Source: Portulaca oleracea | Taxonomy: Eukaryota > Streptophyta > Magnoliopsida > Caryophyllales > Portulacaceae | Assembly: GCA_029582165.1 (NCBI GenBank) | Contig: CM055879.1 | Span: 34,080,330-34,144,329 of the forward strand | Reading direction: 5' to 3' | DNA length: 64,000 nt | In this document: positions 11,901-23,000 of the stretch, piece by piece | How the letters are laid out: the number at the start of each line of letters is the position of its first letter | How positions within the stretch are numbered: position 1 is the first letter of the stretch | Position numbers and translations under genes: made by a program | Notes under the pieces: generated by a model | Database searches by the model: none | What the model was told of the DNA's origin: nothing | The model's input: only the letters and a program-made list of their open reading frames with translations

Positions 11901-14155
11901 CTTCGAGTTAGATGTGATTTTTTTTTAATTTTTTTGAAATAAGTTAGATGTGCTAATCTGCGAGATTCTTTACCTGTCAAGGCCTAAAACTGCATAGTGG
12001 CGAGACAAAGAGTAAGCCCCACTCTGTTGAGGAGCCTGTCTGTTGTAGTTTGTATGTCTATAATTTGTGTGCCGATCTCTAAATGACGTATCGGATGTCC
12101 AATACCAGTCCTCTCGCTGAAAGTGCTGATGATACGCACCAGGCCCACTTTCTCTCCAACTCTCATAGCCTCTCTTATACTTTTGCCTTTCTCTGTTGAA
12201 CACACTTTGCATACGTCTTATACGTTCCTGGAAAAAAATACATATATATACACAAATGAACCATGGCTACTGTGATAAAAATGAAGTCTCTGCAAAGAAA
12301 ACAAACCTGACGCTTGCCATAAGTGTCATAATCCAGCCCCGCATAAGAGGTAAAGAGAAAAGTTATTTAGGTTCAAGAAATGATGATGACTAAGCAAATC
12401 CTACCAAGCTTGGTTAACTTTTTTAAGCTATGTTAAGAATTTCTTTCACAGATTTTCAGAGTGGAAAAAAGATCATACCACTCTCTCCATCTCTTCTTCA
12501 TATTCCTCCTGCATACGCTGTCTATACCTCCTCCTTGCCTCCTCCTGAAAAGATGATCTAAAAGAGCTACTTCCTCCTTTCCATGACTGCGTCTTGGACC
12601 ACTATGGACACACAAAGCCACACAGAGTTGATCAATTTCCAATTTCAAAAAAACTAACAGAAAGCACCTATCAAATCAAAGAATTCAAACAATCAAACTA
12701 ACACACTTAAACGTAAGTAATTGATATTCAGAAACTTCCCTTTCACGCATTAGTCTCTCCACACAAACACAGTAGGGCAAGTTTCACACCCTTTCACTAA
12801 CTTGAAAAAACATATCTCCCCAAACTGACAAAAGTAAATCCTATTATTTTTTCCTATCTCTAGAAGGATTTGCAAATTTCTCGTTAATGTAAGCCAACCA
12901 AGCACATGGACAAGCGTAATACAACATGTCATGCCTCTGGTTTCTCCTTTCCTACTTCAAAAACTTAGCACCTACCAACCTAGTGCCTTTCACACAGACC
13001 TATCCCAGTTATTTCAAACAAGCCATAAGGGCAGAAGATCGAAACAAAGTGTTGGAGAGAACATAGGAACAGGCAATGATGGATTGGGCAGATTGGTTAG
13101 TGACCAAATCAACACCCAAAATTGACAAAAGCATCCTCAAAGAATCATCATAATCTAACAATAAATCAAAAAGTTTGGTAAACTTAAGCAATTATGGGCT
13201 GACTCACACACAGACACAAATGTTTACCTGGGTAGATGCCCAGTCAGCCGTTCTTTTCAACTGTAAAACCTGCCACATGTGTGGGGACTTCAGCTGGAAG
13301 CACAAGCATACAGAAAGGACATTGAAGCAAATAAGATGAACTACGGACTACAAACATACATATACAAGCCAGAGTGACTAATATCCAGTGTAAAATGTTG
13401 TCAGCTATAAGCTCAGAACAACACTCATAATTCATTCAGTCATTCTACACCATTCACTGATAACACTCAAAGACATATAGAATTTGAACCAAGAACTTCT
13501 GAATGAAATGAGTCAAAGATTACTACACTTCCTTCTATGGTGGACTGGGGGTTAGCTTACAATAACATTTTACACAGTGTTCCCTCCTCTATGTATGGTC
13601 TATCTACCTCCAAATGTCAAGCAATACCCTCATCTAGGCCCTTGCCGACATCCTTCAATCCAAGACATGAAGGGAAAATCGAACAGCGTGAATTCAGCTC
13701 TAGTGAGCATGGCAGCCACACCGACTAGAATCTAATCAACTCACTCAATTACTAGTTAACATCAAAAAATCTATCCCCCAGGAATCAACAAAGGATAAAT
13801 CAAATGAATAAATACAGCCAACCACCAATTCCTACCCATTTCAAACAAAATCAATCTCAACTGCACTAAAGACTAATAATACAACAATTCTTCTCTAAAG
13901 AAAGCACGAACAAACAAAGAGCTGTCTTCTTGATGATGAAATTGAAGGTGAAAGGCTTAACAAATGAAGCGCACTACGAAATCAAATCACAATTAAGACA
14001 TATTTACTTACCGCAAATGTGGTAACAGTGGCGCCAATCAAACTGAATATCGCAATGCTCCATAATTTCATGCCCTCCTCTTTCTCGTGAGGAGCGTTGA
14101 GCGTAATCCATCGCTTAGGTTGATTATCCCGATGAAATTTGTCATCATCCGCCAT
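5972..14155 (-). CDS. Membrane-anchored J-domain (DnaJ/HSP40-like) protein
   Basis: Seven exons on the minus strand: 14155-14012, 13260-13228, 12601-12479, 12227-11974, 7540-7504, 6220-6163, 6051-5972; 729 nt, 242 aa, all introns GT-AG. A polar N-terminus (about 29 aa) is followed by one hydrophobic segment at about 30-48, then a charged Arg/Glu-rich stretch (about 75-125) likely to be helical or coiled-coil. The J domain is at the C-terminus, about 173-242, with HPD at 208-210, the tripeptide that stimulates Hsp70 ATPase. No Gly/Phe region or zinc-finger domain is visible, so this is a type III (DNAJC-like) J protein. The domain would be displayed from a membrane to recruit Hsp70; which membrane and which client are unknown. 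Introns 4 (4433 nt) and 5 (1283 nt) are long and rich in repeats. Confidence 0.9.
6768..6912. repeat. GTGTCC/GGACAC-rich degenerate repeat
   Basis: Intron 5 of the J-protein gene has about six spaced GTGTCC words (near 6776, 6807, 6831, 6894) mixed with TTGGACA-like words. It looks like a decayed dispersed repeat; a shorter similar stretch (TATTGGACACCCG) lies near 3903 in the GH32 intron. Family unknown. Confidence 0.45.
7735..7926. repeat. Fold-back (MITE-like) inverted repeat in J-protein intron 4
   Basis: Two arms of about 80 bases (7737-7826 and 7846-7926) are imperfect reverse complements: GGACACCAATATACC pairs with the stretch around TATATTGGTGTCC, and ACCTTTATATTTAGG with CCTAAATATAAAGGT. 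The loop is about 20 bases. Layout fits a small fold-back DNA element. Terminal duplications are not clear. Confidence 0.6.
8968..9302. repeat. 174-bp tandem duplication in J-protein intron 4
   Basis: Unit 1 is 8968-9141 and unit 2 is 9142 to about 9302; they are nearly identical (few substitutions) and the second lacks its last few bases. The period is a multiple of three, so an open frame runs through both copies (8958-9365) without being a gene: it has no splice or family support. Near-identity marks a recent duplication. Confidence 0.8.
9788..11111 (-). mobile_element. 5'-truncated L1-type LINE in J-protein intron 4
   Basis: Element 9798-11101, flanked by a 10-bp target-site duplication TGTTACAAGT at 9788-9797 and 11102-11111. 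On the minus strand the 5' end reads as the C-terminal part of an L1 reverse transcriptase polyprotein (GEWIWGFGKEGDALWKNVI, then WLVSKKP...HG), followed by decayed zinc-knuckle (zf-RVT) sequence. The T-rich plus-strand left end (9798-9809) is the reverse of the A-rich 3' tail. Frames are broken; the copy is dead. Confidence 0.85.
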
Positions 14156-14649
14156 GTTCTGGGATTAAACTGAAGATTGAAATCGAAGTGGAAACCCTAA
14201 TCGCATGCTTTGTTTGTTGAGATTGATTCCCAACAGCTGTTTCTCTCTCTAACTCGTTCTTCCTCCTGCGTCACCGCCTTAGAAAGATGTGGAATTCGAG
14301 CATTCAACGATCAAATGCACGTCACTTTTATTTTCTATTCCAGAAAGGACCCTGCCTTCTCCGAATATGATCACGATGTTCCTTCTATTTCCCCTTTCTT
14401 CTTTTTCCAAATAGGGTTTTTTCATACTTGCATATAGGCAAGTAAGATGAAGTAATATAAGATAAGGTAATGTAATGTAATATAATTTATAAGATATATA
14501 ATGGATTTAGGTAAATGTCTAAAGTGAATTTATGATTCTTAGTAATATTCAGAGTGCGATTACCATTATTTTTGTCATACCAAACTCTCTTTCCTCCTAT
14601 AATCTTGAAAATTATTTAGAATAACCTCACTTCGTAACATAACTAGCAA
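14156..14649. other. Upstream region of the J-protein gene
   Basis: Contains the J-protein promoter/5' leader (minus strand) and, at 14445-14510, a low-complexity stretch of TAATGTAATATAA-like words. No gene is seen before the Copia remnant. Confidence 0.4.
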
Positions 14650-16911
14650 CATTCAAAAACTAGATAAATTTGAAGGTGTGGACTTCATGCGTTGGTAAAA
14701 GAAGATGCACTTTATACTAACAACTCTTAATGTGGCATATGTGCTAAACATCAAGATCGTCACTAAGACGATCACTTTCAAGACGATTCAAGCTTTTCTA
14801 ACTGATAAATCTTCAAAAAATGGTGACAAGAGCAAGGAAATATGTGCAAGTGGGGTCACCAATGGCAGATCTGGAGGCTATTAGGTAAAGGTTCAAGATG
14901 GAAAATGATGACTATATTTGTAGATGATGCATTATCAATAAGACGACCAACAATGTCTTCAATGTTTATCAACATGTGGAGATGACAAATAAGCTTTGTG
15001 AGAGCTTGAAGCTAAGTACATGTCGGAAGATGCATCAAGTAAAAATTTTATTGTTAGTAACTTTAAGCAACATAACTTAAAATATGGATGAAATCATAGT
15101 TACATCCTCTGTTATTGATAAGCTTCCTACCTCATGCATCGGAAAGAGACAATGTCTCTTGAAGACATAACTAATCATATTCGGATTGAAGAGAAACTAC
15201 ATCTACAAGATGGTGGTAAAGAGCAAGCCTCTAAAGTCCATATGGTGCAAGAGAATAAGAGAAACAAGAATAAGAAAAAGGGTCACATAAAAGGTAGCAA
15301 GGGAACTCAAAAGCCCAAGCAACTTTGCTGGGAATGTGGCAAATGGGGCAAACTAAGATGTCATTAATGGTAAAAGAAGCATGACCTTTTGAACAAAAAC
15401 ACATATAAGGGCAAGGAGAAGGAGTTCAATTCATTTGTTGCAATGATCAAGGACTAAATTAACATGATCTCCATTAGTGATTATAATTGGTTCATAAACT
15501 TGAATGCGTCAAGGCATGTCTGCAACGACAAGAGTTTATTCGAGACTCTCAAACTGGCGGGTGAAAGGGAAAAACTCTACATGAGAAACAACTAACTGGT
15601 TCAAGTTGATGACATTTTGCAAGTGGAACTTGTTTTCACTTCCGGGAAAGCTTTGCTTTTAAATGATGTGTATTCAGTTCCGAAAGCTTGTAAGAATCTT
15701 ACATCCAGTTTCTTCTTCGCAAGTCTGGTTTTATACAAACATATGATGGGGATAACTTCGTACTTTCTAAGGGAGGAACATTTGTTGGGAAAGAGTATGC
15801 TTATGGTGAAATATTTAAAATGAATGCGAAAAAGTAATAAAGATGACATGATTTCTACTTATTATATTCATGTGTCGAGTTTAAGTGTTTCTTCTATATG
15901 ACATGCTAGATTAGGACATGTGAACTTTAAAAGGTTGAAGGAAATTCTAATCTTAATTTGATTCGTAAGTTGAGCAATGACATAAAAAAGTGTCAGATAT
16001 GCATATTAAACAAGATCACTAAAAGTTCATTCTCAAATATGAAAAGAACTTCCAAATTACTTGGTTTAATTCATAGTGATCTGAGTTTTTCGTAGTACAC
16101 CTTTTATTGATAGTAAGAAGTATTCTGTGATTTTGATAGTTCTAGATTTTGCCAAGTTTATCTTTTAAGTTCTAAAGATGAAGCACTAGAAAAGTTTAAA
16201 GTTTACAAAATTAGAAGTGAGTTACAATGTGAGACCTTGATTAAGACTTTCAGATCCGATAGGAGAGAGAATTTTATGACCCAAAATTTTTCCAAGAAAC
16301 GGAGATTTTCCATGAGACAGGGGTCCCTTATACACCACAACAAAATGGGATTATAAACAGGAAAAATAGATTTTAAAAGAAATGGTAAATTCTATATTTT
16401 CAAACTCCGGTCTAAGTATTATGGATTTTGAGGTGAAACCATTTTAACGACTTATTACATTTTAAATAAAATTTCAATAAAAGAAAATTCTAGTAACCCA
16501 TATGAGTTGTTGAACAAATAGAAACTAAACCTAAAGTATTTTTAGGTTTTGGGTTGTAGCCTGTAGGGCCATTGTAAAGGTACCGAAACTTAAGGAAAGA
16601 AAATTAGGGAAAAGAGAAATTGAGTATATCTTTATAGACTACGCTCAAGATAGCAAAGCTTATAGGTTTTTAGTGGTTGAGCTCAATGAGTACATATTGA
16701 TGAATACCGTTATGGAATTAATAGATGCATTTTGTTATGAGACTCAGTTCTCTTTGATTCCTATGCCTAAAGATGTTATTCATTTGTTCCTTAAGTTGAG
16801 CCTTGTGATGTAAATCATAAGGATACATCCATACAAGATGATCTTTTGATTCATGTTGCTATTCACGAGGAAGAAGATGAAAGTATTGATTTAAGGAGTA
16901 AAAAAGCAAGG

Positions 16912-17884
16912 AAACCTGTTGGGACCCTTGAGAGGGAGTGAAAAGGTTTGATTCAAAGTTCTTCACATATAAACATAAAGACGTTAATAGCACTTGAATG
17001 AACTGAATAATACATCTTTATTAGATAGACATTGAGGTACAATAGAAATAGAGGAGATTAGAGAACTTAGCAGAATCAGGACAGTGAGGTCCTTGATGAC
17101 TGCTTATATGGACAGAAACTGAGGTTCAGTTTCTGTTGAGGGACCTCACAGACAAGGCTTGTGATGAGGGGCCTTACAGATGAGGCAGAGAGAAGGGACC
17201 TCACAGACGAGGAAGAGAGCAGAGACCTCACGGACGAGGCTTCACAGACGAGGCAGATAGCAGAGACCTCACAGATGAGGCAGAGAGAAGGGACTTCACA
17301 GACGAGGTAGAGAAGAGGATGACGAATTGCATTGGATATTAACCTCACAAAGCCTTAGTACTTCAAGGCTTTGTTACACAATACCTCACCAACATATTTG
17401 ACTACATCACTCACCAAGGTCCTTGGTTACCTCACCAGAATTACCTTACTGGCTACATAACTCAACAAGGACTCATTGGCTACAATCAGAAATCTCACAC
17501 GATTTCCTACACCACGATTACTTGCTTGAAATCGCCTAATTGAGAGAAGAAGACAACCGATGTTTATATACTCGTTAGATCCTCAATTGCAACGACTCCT
17601 TTATTGTTTCCTTAATGCTTTGATTCTTTCCATTTTAGCTTGATCTTCTATCTTCATTTTTTTTTTTTGGAAACTCCAATCTTTGTCTTCCAGAATAAGT
17701 TTCTGCAGATATACACATTAGAATTAGTTATTATAATCTTGAGAATATGCTGGGAATATTTTGAGGATTTTCAAGATACTTCCCTATTTTGTTCTTTCAA
17801 ACAAAACATTCTGACGTCACTTGGAGGTCCTCAGCAGCAACAACGTGGAGGACATCAAGGCATTGTTACAGCTTCTTCAAAACC
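16912..17884. mobile_element. Solo LTR nested in the Copia remnant
   Basis: Element 16917-17879 (963 bp) starts TGTTGGG and ends TTCTTCA, with a 5-bp target-site duplication AAACC at 16912-16916 and 17880-17884. Removing it rejoins the Copia coding sequence (ARKP to NDSGSDFYTYLLEG), which confirms the borders. It has no coding sequence of an internal region, so it is an LTR left after recombination. It includes a minisatellite (17140-17320). Confidence 0.8.
17140..17320. repeat. Minisatellite in the nested LTR
   Basis: About seven tandem, imperfect copies of a unit of roughly 20-30 bases built on GACCTCACAGACGAGGC followed by an AGAGAGAAGG-like spacer. Unit lengths vary. Confidence 0.8.
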
Positions 17885-18440
17885 AAATGATTCTGGTTCA
17901 GACTTCTACACGTACTTATTAGAAGGTTCAAGGGACTCAGTTAAGAATGAGACCTTGTGTATTTACAACATAGACAAGAATCTAAAGACTTTTAAATAAG
18001 TTATGCAATCTCTTGATGCTCCATTGTCGAAGGAAGTGATCTAAAGACTTTTAAATAAGGATCTAAAGACTTTTAAATGGAAAATAATGTTTGCATATTG
18101 GTTGATCTTTCCCTGGATAGTAAACCAATTACTTCTAAGTGGATCTTTAAAATGAAAAGGATAGTAGATAGTACCGTTGAAAGGTAGAAACCTTGGTAGG
18201 TCGCAAGGGGTTTTACTCAAAAGTAAGATATTGACTACTTAATACATATGCACCCAGTGATTAGGATAGCTTCAATACAATAATGGTTAGTTTTAGCCTC
18301 CATCCATAAACTAGTAACCCATCAAATGGATGTCAAGACGACCTTTTGAAATGGTGAACTATAAGAGAAAGTGTATATGAAAATGGAACAACACAAGGGG
18401 TTTGTTGTTGAAGGTCAAGAAAAGAAAGTTTGTTTTGATT

Positions 18441-19980
18441 CAAGAATCTCAAGTTATCATCCAACAACAAGTTTATTATCATTCATCCTCATCTCCATTA
18501 CTCAAGCAAGGATTATCTATTTCTCCCATTCACCCACCGCACCGCGCTCCACTTCATTCCTACTTCCCCTATTCCTTGTTGTACAAGAACTCCAAAATTT
18601 TACACAGGTTCTAAGGCAGAATTTTTGTTGTTACATCTGCTCTAAGATTATGTATAATAATATTCCAAATTTTTGGAAATGTGAGTACAGATCCACTCTT
18701 CCAACATTACCCTTCATTCTTACTGTTTGAAATTTCATTCATTTGTTTTATAACAATTAGGAATTCATTCTTATTTTTTCACTATAAAGATACAAAATTA
18801 CCTTTTTTTTTCCTGTTCTTAAAGTATATAATAACAACATTTAGTTGAATTCAAAAAAAAAACAAAAACAAAAAGAGGGAGAGAGATGTGAAACTTTGCA
18901 AGTTCCCACACTTCAGGTTTGTCAAATTCATGAGTTTAAAATAATTAAATAAAAGTTAAATTTCGGTAACTTTTCGTAATTTTGGTAACTTTTGTCAAAT
19001 TTACCTTAATATATCAAAATTAACCTTTTTATCTTTAACTTTGATAATGTTTTGTAAATTTTGATAAATTTAGATAAAAATTGATAAACTCAATTTACCC
19101 ATAAATTTGACAGACCTTCATTTTTTTACTTTCTCCATTTTTGCAGTAAAAAAAACTCCAAAATTTCACAGAAATCTCAAGGTAAAATTTTTATTGCTGC
19201 ATCTACTCTAACAAATATGACCCCAAAAAATTATGCTATTATGAATTAAATATAAAATTTAACTCTTATGATCAATGACCTCCAAGATTAAAGATTTTGG
19301 AACTAAACAACCAGAAATTTTAAATTTTTTATTGGGAGAAAGTAACAACCAAAATTTGAAGCCATACGTTAGTCATAAAGCACCTAAAAGTCGGTAGGAA
19401 AAGGGAAAATTTGAGACGTTGTAAATCCGCGTTTTGGCCTAGATACGGGCCCACGTGACAGTAGCATGCAATCCGTCAATTGCCACGTTGTCACAATTGA
19501 GTTAACTACCTTTCACATGCTCCCTTTCTAATCCTCATTCTTCCTCTCTTCTTTTCGTCACTGTCACCTGTCAGTCCCACTAGTCAGATCACAGCCCAAT
19601 CATTCTCCTCCACGTGCCCCTTCCATCGCTTTCTCCACGATTTTTCCTCTTCGCCAATTTTTGTAAATTAAATTTTATTTAATTTTTCTCATGCAGATTC
19701 ACTACATCCCGAATTCCCTCTAAATTTTTTCGGCTTCGTATTTTTTGCAATTTGTTTCCCAATTGCGTCTGTATCCCCTAAATTTTTGGGTCCTCAATCT
19801 TCGACAATCTTCGCTTTCTAGGGTTTGCTTTTCTTACTCTATATCTCGCCTAATCTTGAATGTGCAGTATAAGCAAAGCATTCGACGGAGATTTCGGCTA
19901 ATTCTGGATTTTCCGATACAGAATTCGCCGATTTTCTTCATCTATCTCCCCTAATTACTCCTCCTAGGGTTTTGAGATAG
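18441..19980. promoter_or_regulatory. Upstream region of OSCA gene with two G-boxes
   Basis: No gene is seen. AT-rich to about 19380, then a more GC-balanced promoter-like part. CACGTG palindromes at 19452-19457 (in CCACGTGAC, an ABRE-type context) and 19611-19616 lie about 580 and 420 bases before the start codon. G-box/ABRE sites bind bZIP factors and can give ABA or osmotic response; for an osmosensing channel that would make sense, but function here is inferred only. Confidence 0.5.
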
Positions 19981-20010
19981 ATGCAGAGTGGTTGTGGTTG
20001 TTTCGTTTGA
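19981..20010 (+). CDS. Short uORF before the OSCA start
   Basis: ATG at 19981 opens a 9-codon frame (MQSGCGCFV) ending TGA at 20008-20010, 22 bases before the main ATG at 20033. If transcribed in the leader it could lower main-frame translation. Transcript start unknown. Confidence 0.4.
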   Translation: MQSGCGCFV

Positions 20011-20032
20011 TCATAATTCCAGAATACACAAA

Positions 20033-23000
20033 ATGATGAACATGAGTTCAATGGATATGCAGCTCTCTGCGCTGTTAACATCAGCAGGGATCAATATTGC
20101 AATCTGTATGGTGCTTTTCTCATTGTATTCTGTATTAAGGAAACAACCCAGCAATAGGATTGTGTATTTTGGAAGGAAATTGGCACAGATGCGATCAAAG
20201 AGGCAGGATCCTCATTGGTTCGAGAGATTTGTGCCATCTCCTGGTTGGATTTTGAAGGCCTGGGCTACCTCTGAAGATGTCATTTTGGCTATTGGAGGGT
20301 TAGATGCTGTTGTTTTTATGAGAACGGTTGTCTTCAGGTGATTCCACTAACCTTTGCTTCAAACACAACGTTGATTGATTTGTTGTCTTGTCTTATCTAT
20401 AATATGTATGGTGGATGGAATTTACGCTGTTAATGCATGGCCTACATTTGAAGTTGTTGTTTTATGTGGGATGGAACTAGGGTTGGTTTGCTTGCTGGTT
20501 TATGTTCCTGCAGTTGATAGTTTTGTTTTATGTTGTTTCTCTGTTTCTCTGTAGAGGTTTGGTTGTCTGTGCTATTTTGTTATAGTTCAGCAAATTAAGC
20601 CATAAAACTTACAAATATATAATGTCTGTGATTGGTCTAGTGTCAAGTTTAGGGTACTCTTTAACCCAAGATAGGGGATTTAAGTTAGATCATAGATAAG
20701 GGGGGAAAAAGGAAGGCAATTCACTTATACATAAAACCGAGTAACTGAAATGAGTGGAGCTTAATGAACTATTAAGGGTTGTTTTAGGCTATTTTTCAAT
20801 TGCTATTTCTGCTGGCAATATACTGTCGAGGAAGACAGCTTCTGTAATTTTACATTTAGCTGCTTTTGGATTATGATAATAATGGTGATATAGCATGTAC
20901 CCCTTTACTGGAGCAAAAGAGGGAGCATTTTTGAAGCAACCTATTAAGAATTAAGAAACTCGAAGTATAACTAGCTCAAGCCCGATTTGGGACAGCTCAG
21001 GCAGCCAGAAACTTGCGAAAAGGCTTTAAAAGGACAACTAAAAGATGTAGCCTAAATGAATGTAATGGCAAACACTATTATTGTTCGGTACAGACATGAA
21101 GTCTGCCCGGAACAGACTTGGGGTTACAATACTTGAACTGGTTTTGCTTTGGGTTATGGATTTCTTGTTTTCTTTCTTTCTTTCTTTCTTTTCTTTCTTT
21201 CTTTTTTTTTTTTTTGGGGGGGGGGGGATCTAGACTATATGTTAGCCATCTCATATCCTTCTAGAAGTTGAACTTGATCCAATACCGCGACTTTTACTCG
21301 TGCTATAAGGGTGAGGAAGTCCTCTGTTTCTAGAATTAGATTGTTCATTCAGCACCCCACAGTATTGGGTTCTTATCAAGGAGGGAGAGGACATAATGAT
21401 AAGTTACATAGGTTGTGGCCTTGCATCTGGTTTATTCCTCAACTATTGTGAAACTGGATCTTGATGATGGTTCTACCTACTCATGTTCGTGAAATATATA
21501 GCAAATGCAAGGTGTTTTGATTCTATTTCTTTTTTTTCCCCAATAACTGCATAAGGTAAAAGAAAGTGTACGAGATAAAAAGGAACCTATCCATTTGAGC
21601 TTTGGCGCATCCTAAAAGATGTTATGTTGTCAATGTGCTGGATTGGTGATTCATTCATTTATGCTTGTTCAGATTCTTCAGGCTTTCATTCCACCTGTGT
21701 CTTACTCAGTGGTGGATCTCGGCCTTCAGATTGGGGCAGTAAAATCTGTAAGGATGTAAAAGAAAATCCATTTCCTCCATATGATGGGGAAACCCATTTT
21801 GTCTAGTGTAGTCACTAGAAAGTCTCACGACACATGGTCATTGGCTTTCTCAACATCAAGCTTCCACAACTCACCAACTTGATTGCTTGAGGCAAAAATC
21901 TATGTACTCATTTGCAATCAGAGAGGAATCCAAAATTTTACGATTAGAAATAAAAGCGTGCTGATTTGGGCTAACTAGATTACCAGCAACCAGTCTCAAT
22001 CTTGACACTAGGACTTTGGCAAGAATCTTAAACCCACTTCCAACAAAAGCATTTCATATGAAAGTCAGCAAAGAACCCGATAGTATCTCCTTTAACAAGT
22101 CCCAGTAATGTTCGAAGAGGGCAACATTGAAGCAATCTGCCCAGTACTTTCTCCTTCCCTCAGATTTGGAAATTTCCTCTTTTGTAAAGTCCGCCTTCTG
22201 GTCTAAACCATCAGAAACACAACTGAGCTATAGGCAATCCTTTCAAAAAACGCCTTTACGGATGATCATCCTGAAAAAAAAAAAAGAAACGCTCATAAAA
22301 CTGAACAACTGCACCCTTGATAGATAAATCTTCATTAAAGATATGGTTGTCCACCTTTATGCTTTATTGAGAGCATTACACTTCCTCCTGCTATTAGCCA
22401 TTATGTGGAAACTTTTTGTATTGTGGTTTCATCCAATGTTGTTTGGCCCTTTGCCTCCGGATAGTACCATTCCAAAATGCAGCTTAGAAAGTTGAATCTT
22501 TGCCTTGAGCCTTTCAAATGGATGTGCATTATTGATGAAAAGTTATTGCTCCTTAGCATCTAAGAGTTTGATCTTTTCCACTAAAGTTCACATCCTACTC
22601 TCCAAATATGCAATTTTGTTACATACCTTTAACTTCATTTTCTAATAATCAAAATAAATTCAGAGTACCCAGAGCGTTGAATTCATTCCACCAACCCTTC
22701 ACACAATCAGTGAAGACTTCCACCTCCAACCACACATATTCAAATCTAAAAGGCCTTCTAGCAACAAGCATGTTACAAACATAAAGAAGTAGGGAAATGG
22801 GATATGAAGTATTTTTCGGGAGGGCTTCTCAATGAACCCCTTGAATGGGAGTTTCCCACTCATCAGAAAAGTAGAACCCGACAATTCGAGAATGGACAGG
22901 GACCTCTTCGTGACTTGATCATACTGAGCACCTTCCAAAGGTTGATCAGTAAGATTAGTGGAACCAATAAACGTATTGAACTCGCTCTTTGGTGAAGTTG

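Larger units (their letters stand above)
14650..18440 (+). mobile_element. Degenerate Ty1/Copia retrotransposon, nested
   Basis: Decayed Copia coding order on the plus strand: gag start near 14670 (EGVDFMRW), a gag zinc-knuckle CWECGKWG near 15330-15350, protease/pre-integrase pieces 15480-15820, integrase pieces 15900-16400 (HARLGHVNFKRLKE near 15905), a capsule after the integrase ending ARKP at 16916, then the linker GSDFYTYLLEG at about 17898-17930, and reverse transcriptase from about 18090 (SKWIFKMKR, TTPV-like segments, MKMEQHKGFVVEGQEKKVC at 18380-18440). Many stops and frameshifts; no LTR at either end, so both ends are lost. It is split by the LTR at 16917-17879. Confidence 0.9.

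Noticed and set aside
14210..14437. A 75-aa gene divergent from the J-protein gene
   Set aside because: It lies in the J-protein 5' flank with no splice signals or recognisable family.
15134..15367. A small zinc-finger gene
   Set aside because: It is the gag zinc-knuckle part of the Copia remnant, in order with protease, integrase and RT pieces.
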